From SAR116 cluster bacterium AG-390-L20 (lineage in GTDB: Bacteria > Pseudomonadota > Alphaproteobacteria > Puniceispirillales > Marisalimonadaceae), in contig QCHB01000001.1 in NCBI GenBank assembly GCA_003278095.1, positions 1 through 64,000 on the forward strand: a stretch of DNA of 64,000 nt. The letters run 5' to 3'. Below are positions 37,449 through 47,138 of the stretch, piece by piece (positions within the stretch are counted from its first letter, which is position 1; each line of letters starts with the position of its first letter). The notes under the pieces are model-generated. The model was given only the letters and a program-made list of their open reading frames with translations. It searched no databases and was not told where the DNA came from. The position numbers and the translations under genes are program-made.

Positions 37449-39275
37449 TTACTCCTCATTAAACAGATCAGCTAACTGCTCAGTTAAAGCTCCTCCAAGT
37501 TGTTCAGCGTCAGTTAAAGTAACAGCTTTATTGTAATATCTAGTAACATCATGTCCTATTCCTATTGCGACTAATTCAACAGGTGATTTGCTTTCAATAA
37601 AAGAAATAACTTGTTTCAAGTGAAGTTCTAGATAGTTTCCACTGTTTGAAGATAATGTAGTATCATCAACTGGTGCACCGTCACTTACAACCATAAGAAT
37701 TTTTCTTTCTTCTAACCTGCCTAATAATCTTTCATGGGCCCAGATTAATGCTTCACCATCTATGTTTTCCTTCAAAATACCTTCTCTTAGCATTAACCCA
37801 AGAGAATTCTTTGATCTTCTCCATGGAGCGTCAGCAGGTTTATAAATTATATGTCTTAAGTCATTCAATCTACCTGGATAAGAAGGCTTACCGTCATTGA
37901 TCCATTCTTCTCTGGATTGTCCTCCTTTCCAAGCTTTAGTAGTAAAGCCAAGAATTTCAACTTTTACGCCACATCTTTCAAGTGTCCTTGCCATTATATC
38001 AGCGCAAATAGCAGCAATTGTTATTGGACGGCCTCTCATAGATCCAGAATTATCTATTAATAATGTTACGATTGTATCTCTAAATTTCATATCTTTTTCT
38101 TGTTTGTAAGAAAGAGGAAATAGAGGTTGTGTAATTATTCGTGACAATTTTGAGGCATCTAGCATTCCCTCTTCAAGATCAAAATTCCAAGATCTATTTT
38201 GTTTTGCTTGTAATTTTCTTTGTAGCTTATTAGCTAATCTTGAAATGGCACCTTGAAGTGTTTCGAGTTGTTTATCTAAAGTACCCCGAAGCCTATTTAA
38301 CTCATCCTCATCGCACAAATCTGCAGCATTAACAATCTCATCATACTTTGTAGAAAAAACCTGGTAATTATAATTAACATTATTTTTACCTTGGTTATGA
38401 CCGGAAAGAGGATTAGAGGCTATTTCACCTTCACTCTCTCCATCTTGATCTTCTACATCACCTTCCTGTGCTTCACCATCTATTTCTGCATCATCATCTT
38501 GCGCTTCACTGCCGCCATCTAAACCTGCATCTTGATCGTCGTCACTATCACTTTGGGCAGAAGAACCATCATCTTCACTTTCATCTGTGACACTTTCATC
38601 ACTCTCGTTTTCATTTTCACCAGATTTATTTTGATCTGTTTCACCTATATCTGCTTGCAGAGCAGTCAACAATTCTTTAGTTTTTTTAGCATAATTTTCT
38701 TGATCTTGGGTGTTTTCTGCTAATTGATTAAGTAAATTCCCTATTTTACTATTAATCCAAGGACGCCATTTTTCAAGAGATAAAGAGGTGTTTGCTGGTG
38801 AACTACATCCAGTAATTTTTTCTCTAATTACTAACTGTAATGCGTTCATTAGGGCTTCTTTATCATCTCCACCTGGTACGGGCAAAATTGTTTCTTTAAA
38901 TTTTTCTTCAACTAAATTTTGCAGATTATTCTTTATTCCAATTAGATTTTTTGATCCTACAGACTCTATGCGAGAATCTTCAGCAAATTGAAATATTTGA
39001 GATGACAGATCTGATGATGGCAAATACTTGTTATGCACGATGGGGTCATGATGCTTTATTTTAAGAGCAATTTTATCAGATTCACCCCTTAATCTTGAAA
39101 GCTGCGTACTATCCAATTCTTTTAAAATTTGAGGTAATCTAATTTCTTTTGTCGATAAATAACTTGAACTCCCAGAAAATTTAATTTCTCTTTCACTGTC
39201 AAGATCTCCTGAAACAGCCTTTAAAGTAGAGGCAGTTGCATTTTGGAATTGAGTATTTTCAGATTTATTACTCAT
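37449..39275 (-). CDS. cobT: CobT-like VWA protein (cobaltochelatase subunit family)
   Basis: The 608-residue protein has an N-terminal helical region, a very acidic low-complexity middle (roughly 215-290, rich in D, E and S, ending near a NPLSGHNQG segment) and a C-terminal von Willebrand A domain with MIDAS motif DNSGSMRG (about 408-415). CobT with CobS forms the chaperone/ATPase part of aerobic cobaltochelatase CobNST. No cobN or other cobalamin synthesis gene is visible here. The pair is widely kept in alphaproteobacteria at this locus, so it may serve another metal-insertion or MoxR-VWA-like task. It follows cobS by eight bases. Confidence 0.85.
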   Translation of the reverse strand: MSNKSENTQFQNATASTLKAVSGDLDSEREIKFSGSSSYLSTKEIRLPQILKELDSTQLSRLRGESDKIALKIKHHDPIVHNKYLPSSDLSSQIFQFAEDSRIESVGSKNLIGIKNNLQNLVEEKFKETILPVPGGDDKEALMNALQLVIREKITGCSSPANTSLSLEKWRPWINSKIGNLLNQLAENTQDQENYAKKTKELLTALQADIGETDQNKSGENENESDESVTDESEDDGSSAQSDSDDDQDAGLDGGSEAQDDDAEIDGEAQEGDVEDQDGESEGEIASNPLSGHNQGKNNVNYNYQVFSTKYDEIVNAADLCDEDELNRLRGTLDKQLETLQGAISRLANKLQRKLQAKQNRSWNFDLEEGMLDASKLSRIITQPLFPLSYKQEKDMKFRDTIVTLLIDNSGSMRGRPITIAAICADIMARTLERCGVKVEILGFTTKAWKGGQSREEWINDGKPSYPGRLNDLRHIIYKPADAPWRRSKNSLGLMLREGILKENIDGEALIWAHERLLGRLEERKILMVVSDGAPVDDTTLSSNSGNYLELHLKQVISFIESKSPVELVAIGIGHDVTRYYNKAVTLTDAEQLGGALTEQLADLFNEE

Positions 39276-39283
39276 CTGTGGAT

Positions 39284-40294
39284 TTAAAGATCTTCAGTTT
39301 TGTCAACTTTAATTAAATCTCTTCCAAAACATCTTTGATAATATTCTGACAATATTGGTCGTTCCATTTCATCGCATTTATTAAAAAAAGTTAATTTGAA
39401 AGCTAAATCTATATCTTCAACTATATTTGTGTTTTCTGCCCATGTTATAACAGTTCTTGGAGACATTACTGTTGATAGGTCACCTGAGATAAAACCATTC
39501 CTTGTTAATTCAGCTATAGAAACCATGGATTTGATAGTTTCTTTTCCTTCTTTAGTTCTAAAATTTGGTACCTTAGATGCAACTATTTCCTCCTCTGCTT
39601 TTGCAGGTAAATAATTTAAAGTTGAAACAACTGACCATCTATCCATTTGACCTTGATTAATCTGCTGAGTTCCATGGTACAAACCCGTAGTGTCACCTAA
39701 ACCTACTGTGTTAGCTGTCGCAAATAATCTAAAGTTTTGATGAGGATTAATTACTCTATTATTGTCAAGGAGTGTTAGCTTGCCTGAAACTTCTAAAACT
39801 CTTTGGATAACAAACATTACATCTGCTCTACCTGCATCATATTCGTCAAAAACAATTGCAACTGGGTTCTGTAACGCCCAAGGCAAAACACCTTCCCTAA
39901 ATTCTGTAATTTGTTTACCATCTTTTAAAATAATAGCGTCTTTACCTACCAGATCTAAACGACTAATATGACTATCGAGATTAACTCTAACACAAGGCCA
40001 ATTTAATCTTGCAGCAACTTGTTCTATATGAGTTGATTTTCCAGTACCATGGTATCCTTGTATCATCACTCTCCTATTATAACAAAACCCTGCAAGGATT
40101 GCTTTTGTAGTTATTTCGTCGAATAAATAAGACTGATCAATATCAGGTACAAATCTAGTTTTTTCTTTAAATCCTAAAATTTTCATATTACTTTTAAAGC
40201 CAAAAACCTTTTCGGAATCTATAACTGAAGTTAGAGAAGTGGGAAAAGTTTCTGAGTTAAAGTCCATATTGTTAGTTAAACTAACTTCATTCAT
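39284..40294 (-). CDS. cobS: CobS-like AAA+ ATPase
   Basis: The 336-residue MoxR-type AAA+ ATPase has Walker [11 protein letters not shown] (about 79-88), Walker [10 protein letters not shown], sensor 1 in LFATANTVG and the arginine-containing MSPRTVITW. It is the partner of CobT, and the two form a hexameric motor that drives cobalt chelation by CobN where that exists. Gene order on this strand is J-domain protein, cobS, cobT. Full length for the family (about 330). Because CobN is not seen, the client is unknown. Confidence 0.88.
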   Translation of the reverse strand: MNEVSLTNNMDFNSETFPTSLTSVIDSEKVFGFKSNMKILGFKEKTRFVPDIDQSYLFDEITTKAILAGFCYNRRVMIQGYHGTGKSTHIEQVAARLNWPCVRVNLDSHISRLDLVGKDAIILKDGKQITEFREGVLPWALQNPVAIVFDEYDAGRADVMFVIQRVLEVSGKLTLLDNNRVINPHQNFRLFATANTVGLGDTTGLYHGTQQINQGQMDRWSVVSTLNYLPAKAEEEIVASKVPNFRTKEGKETIKSMVSIAELTRNGFISGDLSTVMSPRTVITWAENTNIVEDIDLAFKLTFFNKCDEMERPILSEYYQRCFGRDLIKVDKTEDL

Positions 40295-40315
40295 TATAGT
40301 TACTCCAAAGCAGGT

Positions 40316-40852
40316 TTATTTATTTTTTGTAGTTTTTGTAAATGATTTTAAAATATTTTTGTAGGCATTTGTTATATTTATGAACGTTTCTTTATTTTTT
40401 GAATTTTTATCATTTTGGACATCAGGATGCCATTTTTTTGCTAAAATTTTATACCTAGATTTAACCTCACTTAATTTGCTATTTGAACTTAAACCTAAAA
40501 CTTTAAAGCAACTCTCTAGTTTTTTATCGACAACTTTTTCTTTAATTAATTTTTTTTGTCCATTGAAAGCCCTGAAGGCTTCTTCAAAATCATGATTTAA
40601 GTTTTTAGTACCAAATTTCCAACTTGGTCTATCCCAAGTAACAGATTTTCGTATTTCAATCTCTAATTCTTTTTCGCTTAATCCTGCAAAATAATTCCAA
40701 GACTTGTTAAATACTTTTATACAACTTATACACAAATATAAGTATTCATTTAAATTTTCTCTTGATTTAGGTGCAGGATAAATACCAGTTTCTTCACAAC
40801 CTGGATTAGAGCAAATTTTCTCACTATTTTGATTTTGTTTTGTGTTAAGCAT
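40316..40852 (-). CDS. J-domain protein with N-terminal cysteine pairs
   Basis: The 178-residue protein has a C-terminal J domain (about 115-175) with the HPD motif at 142-144 (KKWHPDVQND), which stimulates Hsp70 ATPase. The N-terminal half holds two cysteine pairs (C14, C19 and C41, C44) that could form a zinc site, and a conserved DRPSWKFGTK-type middle. This architecture is common in alphaproteobacteria next to cobS, suggesting that it supplies Hsp70 to the CobST motor or its client; that is inference. It is divergent from bolA. Confidence 0.85.
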   Translation of the reverse strand: MLNTKQNQNSEKICSNPGCEETGIYPAPKSRENLNEYLYLCISCIKVFNKSWNYFAGLSEKELEIEIRKSVTWDRPSWKFGTKNLNHDFEEAFRAFNGQKKLIKEKVVDKKLESCFKVLGLSSNSKLSEVKSRYKILAKKWHPDVQNDKNSKNKETFINITNAYKNILKSFTKTTKNK

Positions 40853-40941
40853 AACTTTTTTTTTTAATTTATTATAGGATTATCTTTTAATACGTGCAAG
40901 ATTGGAATGCATTTTTTAAATTTAATAAGTGGAAAGTTATT

Positions 40942-41220
40942 TTGAAAAGAAAATTAAAGATTGAAGAAATAATTGTAAACTATTTTAAACCACATTTTTT
41001 TTCTGTTTTAGACGTTTCTGAACAACATAGAGGTCACCAAAATTTTAGAGAAAATGTTGAAAGCCATTTTGAAATTATAATAGTTTCTGAAAAATTTCAT
41101 AATAAAAATAAAATTGATAGACACAGAATGGTAAATGAATGTCTTAAAGAAGAGTTTTTATCAGACCTTCATTCAGTAGTTATTAAGACTTATACAATTG
41201 ATGAACACAAATATATATGA
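40942..41220 (+). CDS. BolA family protein
   Basis: BolA proteins work with monothiol glutaredoxins in iron-sulfur trafficking. The domain is clear: KIEEIIVNYFKP (helix), LDVSEQHRGH with the conserved histidine, HFEIIIVSEKF, and R-x-x-x-V-N-E-C-L-K-E-E matching the family's RH-x-x-V-x-x-L. I prefer TTG at 40942 (92 residues), with GGAAAG upstream and the usual short N-terminus. A GTG at 40894 in the same frame would give 108 residues. A glutaredoxin (grxC) lies at 48.9 kb but is a dithiol type. Confidence 0.85.
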   Translation: MKRKLKIEEIIVNYFKPHFFSVLDVSEQHRGHQNFRENVESHFEIIIVSEKFHNKNKIDRHRMVNECLKEEFLSDLHSVVIKTYTIDEHKYI

Positions 41221-41229
41221 GATAAATTT

Positions 41230-42492
41230 TTATATTTTTTCTGTCGCCATTTCGTTCCATAAACGTAATTGAGAGATGAAATTACCTTTTTTTTGTAGAA
41301 TCCTAAATCTTATTTCAAAAAATCTAAATTCTTGACCAGGCTCTGGTATCGTTTTTGATTCATACAAAACTAACCCAGCAACAGTATTGGCATTTTGGTC
41401 AGGAAGGGACCAGCTTAGTGACCTATTTAAATCTCTTATTGTAACAGAACCGTCAACAATAAAAGATCCATCCGGTTGTGGTTTTACACCTTTAACTTTA
41501 ATGTCAGTTTCATCATCAATTTCACCCACGATTTCTTCTAAAATATCCTCTAGGGTAACAATGCCTCGAAAGTCACCATATTCGTCCACTACAACTGCAA
41601 AATGTTCTCTTCTAGTTTTGAAGATTTCTAATTGGTCAAATAACAAAGTTGTTTCTGGGGCAAAATATGGTTGTATCATCAACTCAGATAAGTTTATTGA
41701 GTTGATATTTTTAAAATTACGTCTTCTCAAATTTCTAAACAACTCTTTAGCGTGAAGTATTCCTATAATATTATCGGGATTCCCTGAATAAATTGGTATT
41801 CTAGTAAAAGGACTTTCACCAACGACCTTGAATATAATTTCTGGATTTTCCTCAGAATCAATCATTGTTACAGCACCTCTATGTGTCATAACAGCTTCAA
41901 TTGTTACTTCATCCATATCAAGCATGCTTGACATCATTTTTCCTCTTTCTTTTCCTCTACTTTCGTTACCAGCATGTAATCTAATCATTCCTCTAAGTTC
42001 TTCAGTTTTGGCCTCCTCATCTTCAATTATTGGACCAGAAATAATCTTGGCAAAACGTTCTGTTATAAAGGTCGCTGGAGTAAATAAAAAAATAAAAAGT
42101 CTAATGATGGGGGCTACAGTTAAAGCTAATCTATCTGCATGGCTAAAAGCATACGTTTTAGGAATTACTTCAGCAAAAATTACAAGTACAATTGTTAACA
42201 ATATAGTTACAAAAATTAAATCAAACTCTCCAAAATAACTTATAGCAAAACTGGTTGCGTAAACAGAGGCAACAATATTCACTAAATTATTCCCAATTAA
42301 TATTGTACTTATCATTTTTTCTTTTTTTGCTAAAATTTTTTCAATTGTAACGGCTCTTTTATTACCCTGAAGTGCTAACTCATGAATTCTTGCTTCTGAA
42401 ACTGCAGTCAAAGCTGTTTCAGAACTTGAAAAAAAAGCTGACAAGATAATTAATAACAAAATATTAGTAAAAAAAACAAACAGTTCTGGCAT
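41230..42492 (-). CDS. CorC/HlyC-type CNNM membrane protein with CBS domains
   Basis: The 420-residue protein has an N-terminal DUF21 (CNNM) domain with about four membrane segments (roughly 1-165), a pair of CBS domains (about 190-325, including MTHRGAVTMID and VVDEYGDFRGIVTLEDILEEIVGE) and a C-terminal CorC_HlyC domain (about 340-415). The family is linked to magnesium and cobalt efflux or resistance; older labels call it hemolysin. Its ATG overlaps the aroB stop by one base on the minus strand, so the two are probably co-transcribed with aroK. Confidence 0.88.
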   Translation of the reverse strand: MPELFVFFTNILLLIILSAFFSSSETALTAVSEARIHELALQGNKRAVTIEKILAKKEKMISTILIGNNLVNIVASVYATSFAISYFGEFDLIFVTILLTIVLVIFAEVIPKTYAFSHADRLALTVAPIIRLFIFLFTPATFITERFAKIISGPIIEDEEAKTEELRGMIRLHAGNESRGKERGKMMSSMLDMDEVTIEAVMTHRGAVTMIDSEENPEIIFKVVGESPFTRIPIYSGNPDNIIGILHAKELFRNLRRRNFKNINSINLSELMIQPYFAPETTLLFDQLEIFKTRREHFAVVVDEYGDFRGIVTLEDILEEIVGEIDDETDIKVKGVKPQPDGSFIVDGSVTIRDLNRSLSWSLPDQNANTVAGLVLYESKTIPEPGQEFRFFEIRFRILQKKGNFISQLRLWNEMATEKI

Positions 42493-43625
42493 TAAATTTC
42501 TTCATTTAAAAATTGGGTTAAAATATTAACACTCACATTATGTTTAATAAAGGACTCACCAATCCGCTTATTTAATATGAATGTAAGCTCGTTTTGTCTG
42601 TTTTTTTTATCAAGTTTGAACTTTTGAATCATTCCAGATGTAGAAATAGATAGTTTTTTAATATCATTTAAAGAAGTTGGTAGTTTTGATTTTTGAAAGA
42701 GATTAATTACTTTTTTAGTGTCATCTGTTGAACAAAAACATAATTTATTTGAGAGCTTAAAAGCTAAACATATTCCTATAGACACAGCTTCTCCATGTAT
42801 TATTCTTCCATCAAAATTTCCAAAGGACTCAATAGCATGAGCAAATGTGTGACCAAGATTAAGAAGAGCTCTTTTTCCTCCTTCTTTTTCATCCTTCTTA
42901 ATAATTTTAGCTTTTATTTCACAAGATTTAGTTATCATTTTCTGTAACTTAATTTTGTCATAAATGAAAATACTGTCATATTCTTGGTTTAACCAGTTGA
43001 AAAATTCTAGATCCTTTATTAATCCATATTTAACAACTTCAGCAAAGCCAGCTCGAAACTCCCGATTTGGAAGTGTTTTAAGTATATTTATATCTGCCAA
43101 AACTGCTTGAGGTTGGTGAAAAGAGCCAATTAAATTTTTACCTATTTTAGAATTTATACCAGTCTTACCTCCTACAGAACTATCAACCTGTGATAAAAGG
43201 GTGGTAGGAACTTGTATATAATTTATTCCTCTTAACAAAATAGACGCTGCAAAACCAGCAATGTCACCAATAACCCCTCCACCAAATGCAATTATTACAT
43301 TTTGTCTATCTATTCCGTACGTTAATACTTTTTCGATAATTTCATTTAGTTGATTTATATTTTTTGTTTGATCTCCTCCAGGAATATCAATGAAATTCAA
43401 AGTTGTTGTTAATTTATTTATAGACTGAACAAACTCCTCAAACTCATTATTGAGACTAGTTTTAACAGAAAAAAAACTGTCATAAATAATAATAACATTT
43501 TTTTTATATATAAATTCTTTTAAAATTTCGCCACTACTGCTTAATATATTATCTCCAATAATTATTGGATATGACAAATTTTCTACTGTTCTATTTAAGG
43601 AAACGTTTAAGATTTTTGACTTCAT
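42492..43625 (-). CDS. aroB: 3-Dehydroquinate synthase
   Basis: AroB cyclises DAHP to 3-dehydroquinate, the second shikimate step, using NAD and a divalent metal. The 377 residues contain FGGGVIGDIAGFAAS (NAD site, about 115), VPTTLLSQVDSSVGGKTGIN (substrate and metal region) and the metal histidines in NLGHTFAHAIE and GEAVSIG. Full length. It follows aroK by 18 bases; aroK-aroB is a common operon order. Confidence 0.95.
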   Translation of the reverse strand: MKSKILNVSLNRTVENLSYPIIIGDNILSSSGEILKEFIYKKNVIIIYDSFFSVKTSLNNEFEEFVQSINKLTTTLNFIDIPGGDQTKNINQLNEIIEKVLTYGIDRQNVIIAFGGGVIGDIAGFAASILLRGINYIQVPTTLLSQVDSSVGGKTGINSKIGKNLIGSFHQPQAVLADINILKTLPNREFRAGFAEVVKYGLIKDLEFFNWLNQEYDSIFIYDKIKLQKMITKSCEIKAKIIKKDEKEGGKRALLNLGHTFAHAIESFGNFDGRIIHGEAVSIGICLAFKLSNKLCFCSTDDTKKVINLFQKSKLPTSLNDIKKLSISTSGMIQKFKLDKKNRQNELTFILNKRIGESFIKHNVSVNILTQFLNEEI

Positions 43626-43643
43626 TATGTTTCTTTTTTAATT

Positions 43644-44201
43644 CTAATTAGATATTATTTCAGTAATTTTTTTAATTATCTGGTTCTGATTAAGTTTATT
43701 AGTATTTAATTGGTCATGACAAAGTGAATAGTATTTAATTCTTTTTTTCAAAAGCTCAGAAATTGATTTATTAACATCTCCTTTAATCATAGGTCTTTTT
43801 GATCCATCTCCAACTCTATAAATCAGTTTCTCGACAGGAGTGTTCAGCCAAATTACATGCGACTTTTTCAATAATAGTGTTCTTGTATTTACGTTGTCAA
43901 AAGCACCTCCACCTAAACTTATGACAGAACTTTTATTAGCATGTGATAAAGTATAAATTAATTCTTTAATAATATTTTCTTCAGCTTGTCTAAAAAATTT
44001 TTCTCCTTTTTCTTCAAAAATTGTTTTAATTGTATTGTTAAATTTTTGTTCAATTAATAAATCTAAATCATAAAAATTAAAACTAAGATTTTTTGCAATC
44101 AGACGGCCAAATTTAGATTTCCCTGTGCCCATCATACCAATGAAAGTTATAATTTTATTATTATTAATACTTTTTAGATTTATTTTATTTTTTTTTAACA
44201 T
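43644..44201 (-). CDS. aroK: Shikimate kinase
   Basis: AroK phosphorylates shikimate at the 3-OH with ATP. The 185 residues show the P-loop GMMGTGKS at 22-29, DLDLLIEQKF with the magnesium/shikimate aspartates (about 46), the FRQAE arginine (about 71), SLGGGAF (about 96) and the adenine-binding RPMI(K). It is the first gene of the aroK-aroB-CorC minus-strand unit and divergent from a small membrane protein gene 142 bases away. Confidence 0.95.
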   Translation of the reverse strand: MLKKNKINLKSINNNKIITFIGMMGTGKSKFGRLIAKNLSFNFYDLDLLIEQKFNNTIKTIFEEKGEKFFRQAEENIIKELIYTLSHANKSSVISLGGGAFDNVNTRTLLLKKSHVIWLNTPVEKLIYRVGDGSKRPMIKGDVNKSISELLKKRIKYYSLCHDQLNTNKLNQNQIIKKITEIISN

Positions 44202-44343
44202 AAGAATAAATTATCATACTAATTTTTCGGAAACATCATATTTTTAGTAAATTTTCAAATTTTATGTTAAGTAATCACGTTAGTAATAGACAAAAACTCG
44301 CCATAATTTAAAATTAAAGTCTTAATTAATTTTGGAATTGTAC

Positions 44344-44484
44344 ATGAAAAATTATAAGTTTTTATTAATGGTGTTTGTTTTTACTGTTTTAGGAGTTTTT
44401 GCTACAGTGACATATATTGATATGCCTGCACCTGATAAGTTAAAAAACAAAATTATAGATGTTAATGATAAAATAGTAAGGTAG
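44344..44484 (+). CDS. Small single-pass membrane or exported protein of unknown function
   Basis: A 46-codon gene between the aroK promoter region and the 554-residue gene. The product has one hydrophobic helix (about 6-24) followed by a short polar tail with MPAPDKLKNKIID. The rich hydrophobic core could be a membrane anchor or uncleaved signal. It lies seven bases before the next start, on the same strand, so the two are probably co-transcribed. Short proteins with a proline-containing tail occur at this spot in other alphaproteobacteria, from memory. I do not recognise a function. Confidence 0.6.
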   Translation: MKNYKFLLMVFVFTVLGVFATVTYIDMPAPDKLKNKIIDVNDKIVR

Positions 44485-44491
44485 TCATAAT

Positions 44492-46156
44492 TTGTTCAAA
44501 AGAGTATTAAATTTTTTTTTAAGTTGTGGTCTTATTTTTCTATTAAATATGGCTGAAATTGAAGTTTACTCCCAAACTACTAAATCAACTAATGAAGAAC
44601 CTTTGGATAATAATAAAAATTCTATTATTAAAGTAAGTAAATTAGAAAAGCCTTCATTGGGATCACTAGGCATTAAAACAGACGTAAATGAAATAATGGG
44701 TCTAGATATTTGGACTAAAATGAAGGCGTCTGATATAATTGAACATTTTAATTACATTCCAGACATACTATTAAGTAAAAGCCTACACATTTTTTTAAAC
44801 GATTTGTACTTAAGCACGTCTAATCCACCAATTGGTAATTCAGATAATATAGTTAAATTCTTAGAAACTAGATTATATAAAATTAAAAGTGGTGGAGAGA
44901 GCCAAAAATTATATCAATTAGTTACTCAGTTGCCAGGAGGAAAAAGGTGGGATTTTTGGAAACGTTGGCAGACAGAATATGAACTAATAAACCGTCAAGA
45001 TAAAAAAGCGTGCCAATATGTTAATAAAAAATCAAAAGTTAATTCGGATAACTTCTGGCAAATGGCTCGAATTTTTTGTCTTGCGATAGACGGTAAAGTA
45101 AACCAGTCAGAGTTTATACTGGATTTAATAAAATCAAGAGGTTTTTCAGACAAAATTTTTGAAAATTTATTTCAGATTATTAATAATAACGAAAAAACTT
45201 TTAATTTGGAAAATGAATATAATAAAATTCAGCCTTTACATGTAATTATGATGGATACTTTAAAGATACCAATTAAAGCAAATTACATTGCTCATTTTGC
45301 GGTTGAGTATACAGATTCTCTTTTATCACTTACTTATTTAACTCCGAATGCTAGATCTTTTCTATTAGACAAAAAAATGAATTATAGTTTTGTAAATGTT
45401 AAAGAAATAATTGAAAATTATAAATCTGTAGCCGACGGTAATATTGATATAAAAAAAGCTTTATCTAGTTATACAAAAAAACCTAATGGGTTAAATAGAG
45501 CTAACGTTTGGCTAGCAATAATAACGATGAAAGATGAAATTAAAAAAGCAGAGTCAATAATAACTTTTATTAAATCAGAAATTAGAAATGGAAGATTTAA
45601 AGATATTGCCGATTTATATATACCTGTTTTAGAAAATATAGATAAATCTTCTCTGACAAAAGAACTAAATAATTCAATAAATAGATTGATGATAATTTCC
45701 AAACCAAGCTTACATCCGGATAATAGTTTAGCAAATATAATAATGTTAGAAAAAGACAAGACTTGGAATTGGGAAATAATTCTAAAAGAAAGAGCATGGC
45801 CTATCATTCCTATTATTGAAAAATCAGGGATGAAAGAACCAAGTTCAATTGAATGGCTTGATTATGTAAATAGTACAGATGAAAAAAAATTGGACGACGA
45901 TAGTTTTACTCGATGGGAAAATAGTTATAGTTTAAAAAACTTTATTTTAAGAAAATCTATTGAACAAGCCGCTGATAATGACAGAAAAGCGCTAACAGTT
46001 TTACTTATAGGTAGATTAATGGATGACACTACATTAGTTGATTTTGATATAAACAATATGATTACTATAAGGTCGGCACTTATTAAAATAGGTTTGTTTG
46101 ATTTAGCTGATAAAATTACTTATGAAATAATGACTTCTAAGTTTATTAATTTTTAA
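44492..46156 (+). CDS. Exported alpha-helical protein of unknown function upstream of xer
   Basis: The 554-residue protein has an N-terminal signal-like segment (about 5-24), then KPSLGSLGIKTD and LGLDIW-type text, and a long, mostly helical remainder without motifs I can name. It is probably periplasmic. Start is TTG (44492-44494) with AAGG about eleven bases upstream; no ATG lies close to the signal segment. It sits between a small membrane protein and a Xer recombinase. Large uncharacterised proteins of this kind precede xerD in other alphaproteobacteria as I recall, so it is probably conserved, but I cannot assign a function. Confidence 0.7.
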   Translation: MFKRVLNFFLSCGLIFLLNMAEIEVYSQTTKSTNEEPLDNNKNSIIKVSKLEKPSLGSLGIKTDVNEIMGLDIWTKMKASDIIEHFNYIPDILLSKSLHIFLNDLYLSTSNPPIGNSDNIVKFLETRLYKIKSGGESQKLYQLVTQLPGGKRWDFWKRWQTEYELINRQDKKACQYVNKKSKVNSDNFWQMARIFCLAIDGKVNQSEFILDLIKSRGFSDKIFENLFQIINNNEKTFNLENEYNKIQPLHVIMMDTLKIPIKANYIAHFAVEYTDSLLSLTYLTPNARSFLLDKKMNYSFVNVKEIIENYKSVADGNIDIKKALSSYTKKPNGLNRANVWLAIITMKDEIKKAESIITFIKSEIRNGRFKDIADLYIPVLENIDKSSLTKELNNSINRLMIISKPSLHPDNSLANIIMLEKDKTWNWEIILKERAWPIIPIIEKSGMKEPSSIEWLDYVNSTDEKKLDDDSFTRWENSYSLKNFILRKSIEQAADNDRKALTVLLIGRLMDDTTLVDFDINNMITIRSALIKIGLFDLADKITYEIMTSKFINF

Positions 46157-46168
46157 AAAAGTTTATTG

Positions 46169-47137
46169 ATGAAAAAAAACAAAGATCAAAATATCGAGTT
46201 GGTTAACAGAATAATAAATGTTATTAGTTTAGAGAAAGGCCTATCTAAAAATACTAAAATTGCATATAGATCTGATATAAATCTAATATTTAATTTATTG
46301 AACGATAATAATATCAATGCTCTAGAAGCGCAAGAACACAATTTTAAAGAAATATTTTTTTTATTAAGAAGTAAGAATTTTAAACCAAGCTCATTAAATA
46401 GAAAACTTTCATCACTTAAACAATTTTATCAAATTTTAAAAGAAGAAGGGTATATAAAGATAAACCCATTGAGTAATCAAGAAAGTTTTAAAAAGCATGT
46501 AAAATTACCTAAATCTTTATCAGAAAATGTTATGATTTCGCTTTTAGAAAAAGCTAAGTATGATTACGAAAAATCACAAGATTTATCTCTTCAAAAAAAT
46601 AAATGTTTGCGTACCTTAACAATACTTGAGATTTTATACTCAACAGGTATGAGGATTACTGAGTTATTAGAATTGCCCTTATCAGACTTTATAAATATAA
46701 CTGAAAAGTTGCAAATTAAGGGTAAAGGTGAAGTTTATAGAATGGTCGCTTTTAATAAAGAAGCTAAAAGTGCAATAGATATTTGGTTAGAGCATAGATC
46801 TACCTTACAGGGATCAATAGATAATAAATATATGTTTCCTGACAAAAATGGTAGCGGGCATATCTCACGTCAAATTATTTACAAAGACTTATCTTCTTTG
46901 TCAAAAAGTATAGGCATTGATAAAAAGGAAATTTCACCTCATAACATTAGGCATAGTTTTGCGACTCATATGCTAAATCGAGGGGCTGATCTAAGATCAT
47001 TACAAAAACTGCTAGGTCATGCTGATATTAGCACTACTGAAATATATACTTATGTCAAATCAGAGAGGCTCTCAGGCCTTATTAAAGATACTCACCCTTT
47101 AAATAAAATGAATTTTAAAAATAAAGAAGGTTTTTAA
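46169..47137 (+). CDS. xerD: Tyrosine recombinase XerC/XerD
   Basis: Xer recombinases resolve chromosome dimers at dif. The 322 residues have an N-terminal SAM-like core-binding domain (about 10-100) and a catalytic domain with arginine I in STGMRITELL (about 161), the lysine in KGKGEVYR, HNIRHSF carrying H and arginine II (about 257-260), LGHADISTTEIYTYV with histidine III and the nucleophile tyrosine. All active-site residues are present. ATG 46169 is preferred over the TTG immediately before it. XerD versus XerC is not certain; the accA neighbour favours XerD. Confidence 0.88.
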   Translation: MKKNKDQNIELVNRIINVISLEKGLSKNTKIAYRSDINLIFNLLNDNNINALEAQEHNFKEIFFLLRSKNFKPSSLNRKLSSLKQFYQILKEEGYIKINPLSNQESFKKHVKLPKSLSENVMISLLEKAKYDYEKSQDLSLQKNKCLRTLTILEILYSTGMRITELLELPLSDFINITEKLQIKGKGEVYRMVAFNKEAKSAIDIWLEHRSTLQGSIDNKYMFPDKNGSGHISRQIIYKDLSSLSKSIGIDKKEISPHNIRHSFATHMLNRGADLRSLQKLLGHADISTTEIYTYVKSERLSGLIKDTHPLNKMNFKNKEGF

Positions 47138-47138
47138 T

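Noticed and set aside
37449-39275. Acidic repeat region in CobT as a sign of foreign origin
   Set aside because: An acidic low-complexity linker is usual in CobT proteins.
46166-47137. Xer-type recombinase as evidence of an integrated element
   Set aside because: It groups with accA, is full length with normal base composition, and has no attachment-site repeats or cargo around it, so it fits the housekeeping Xer role.
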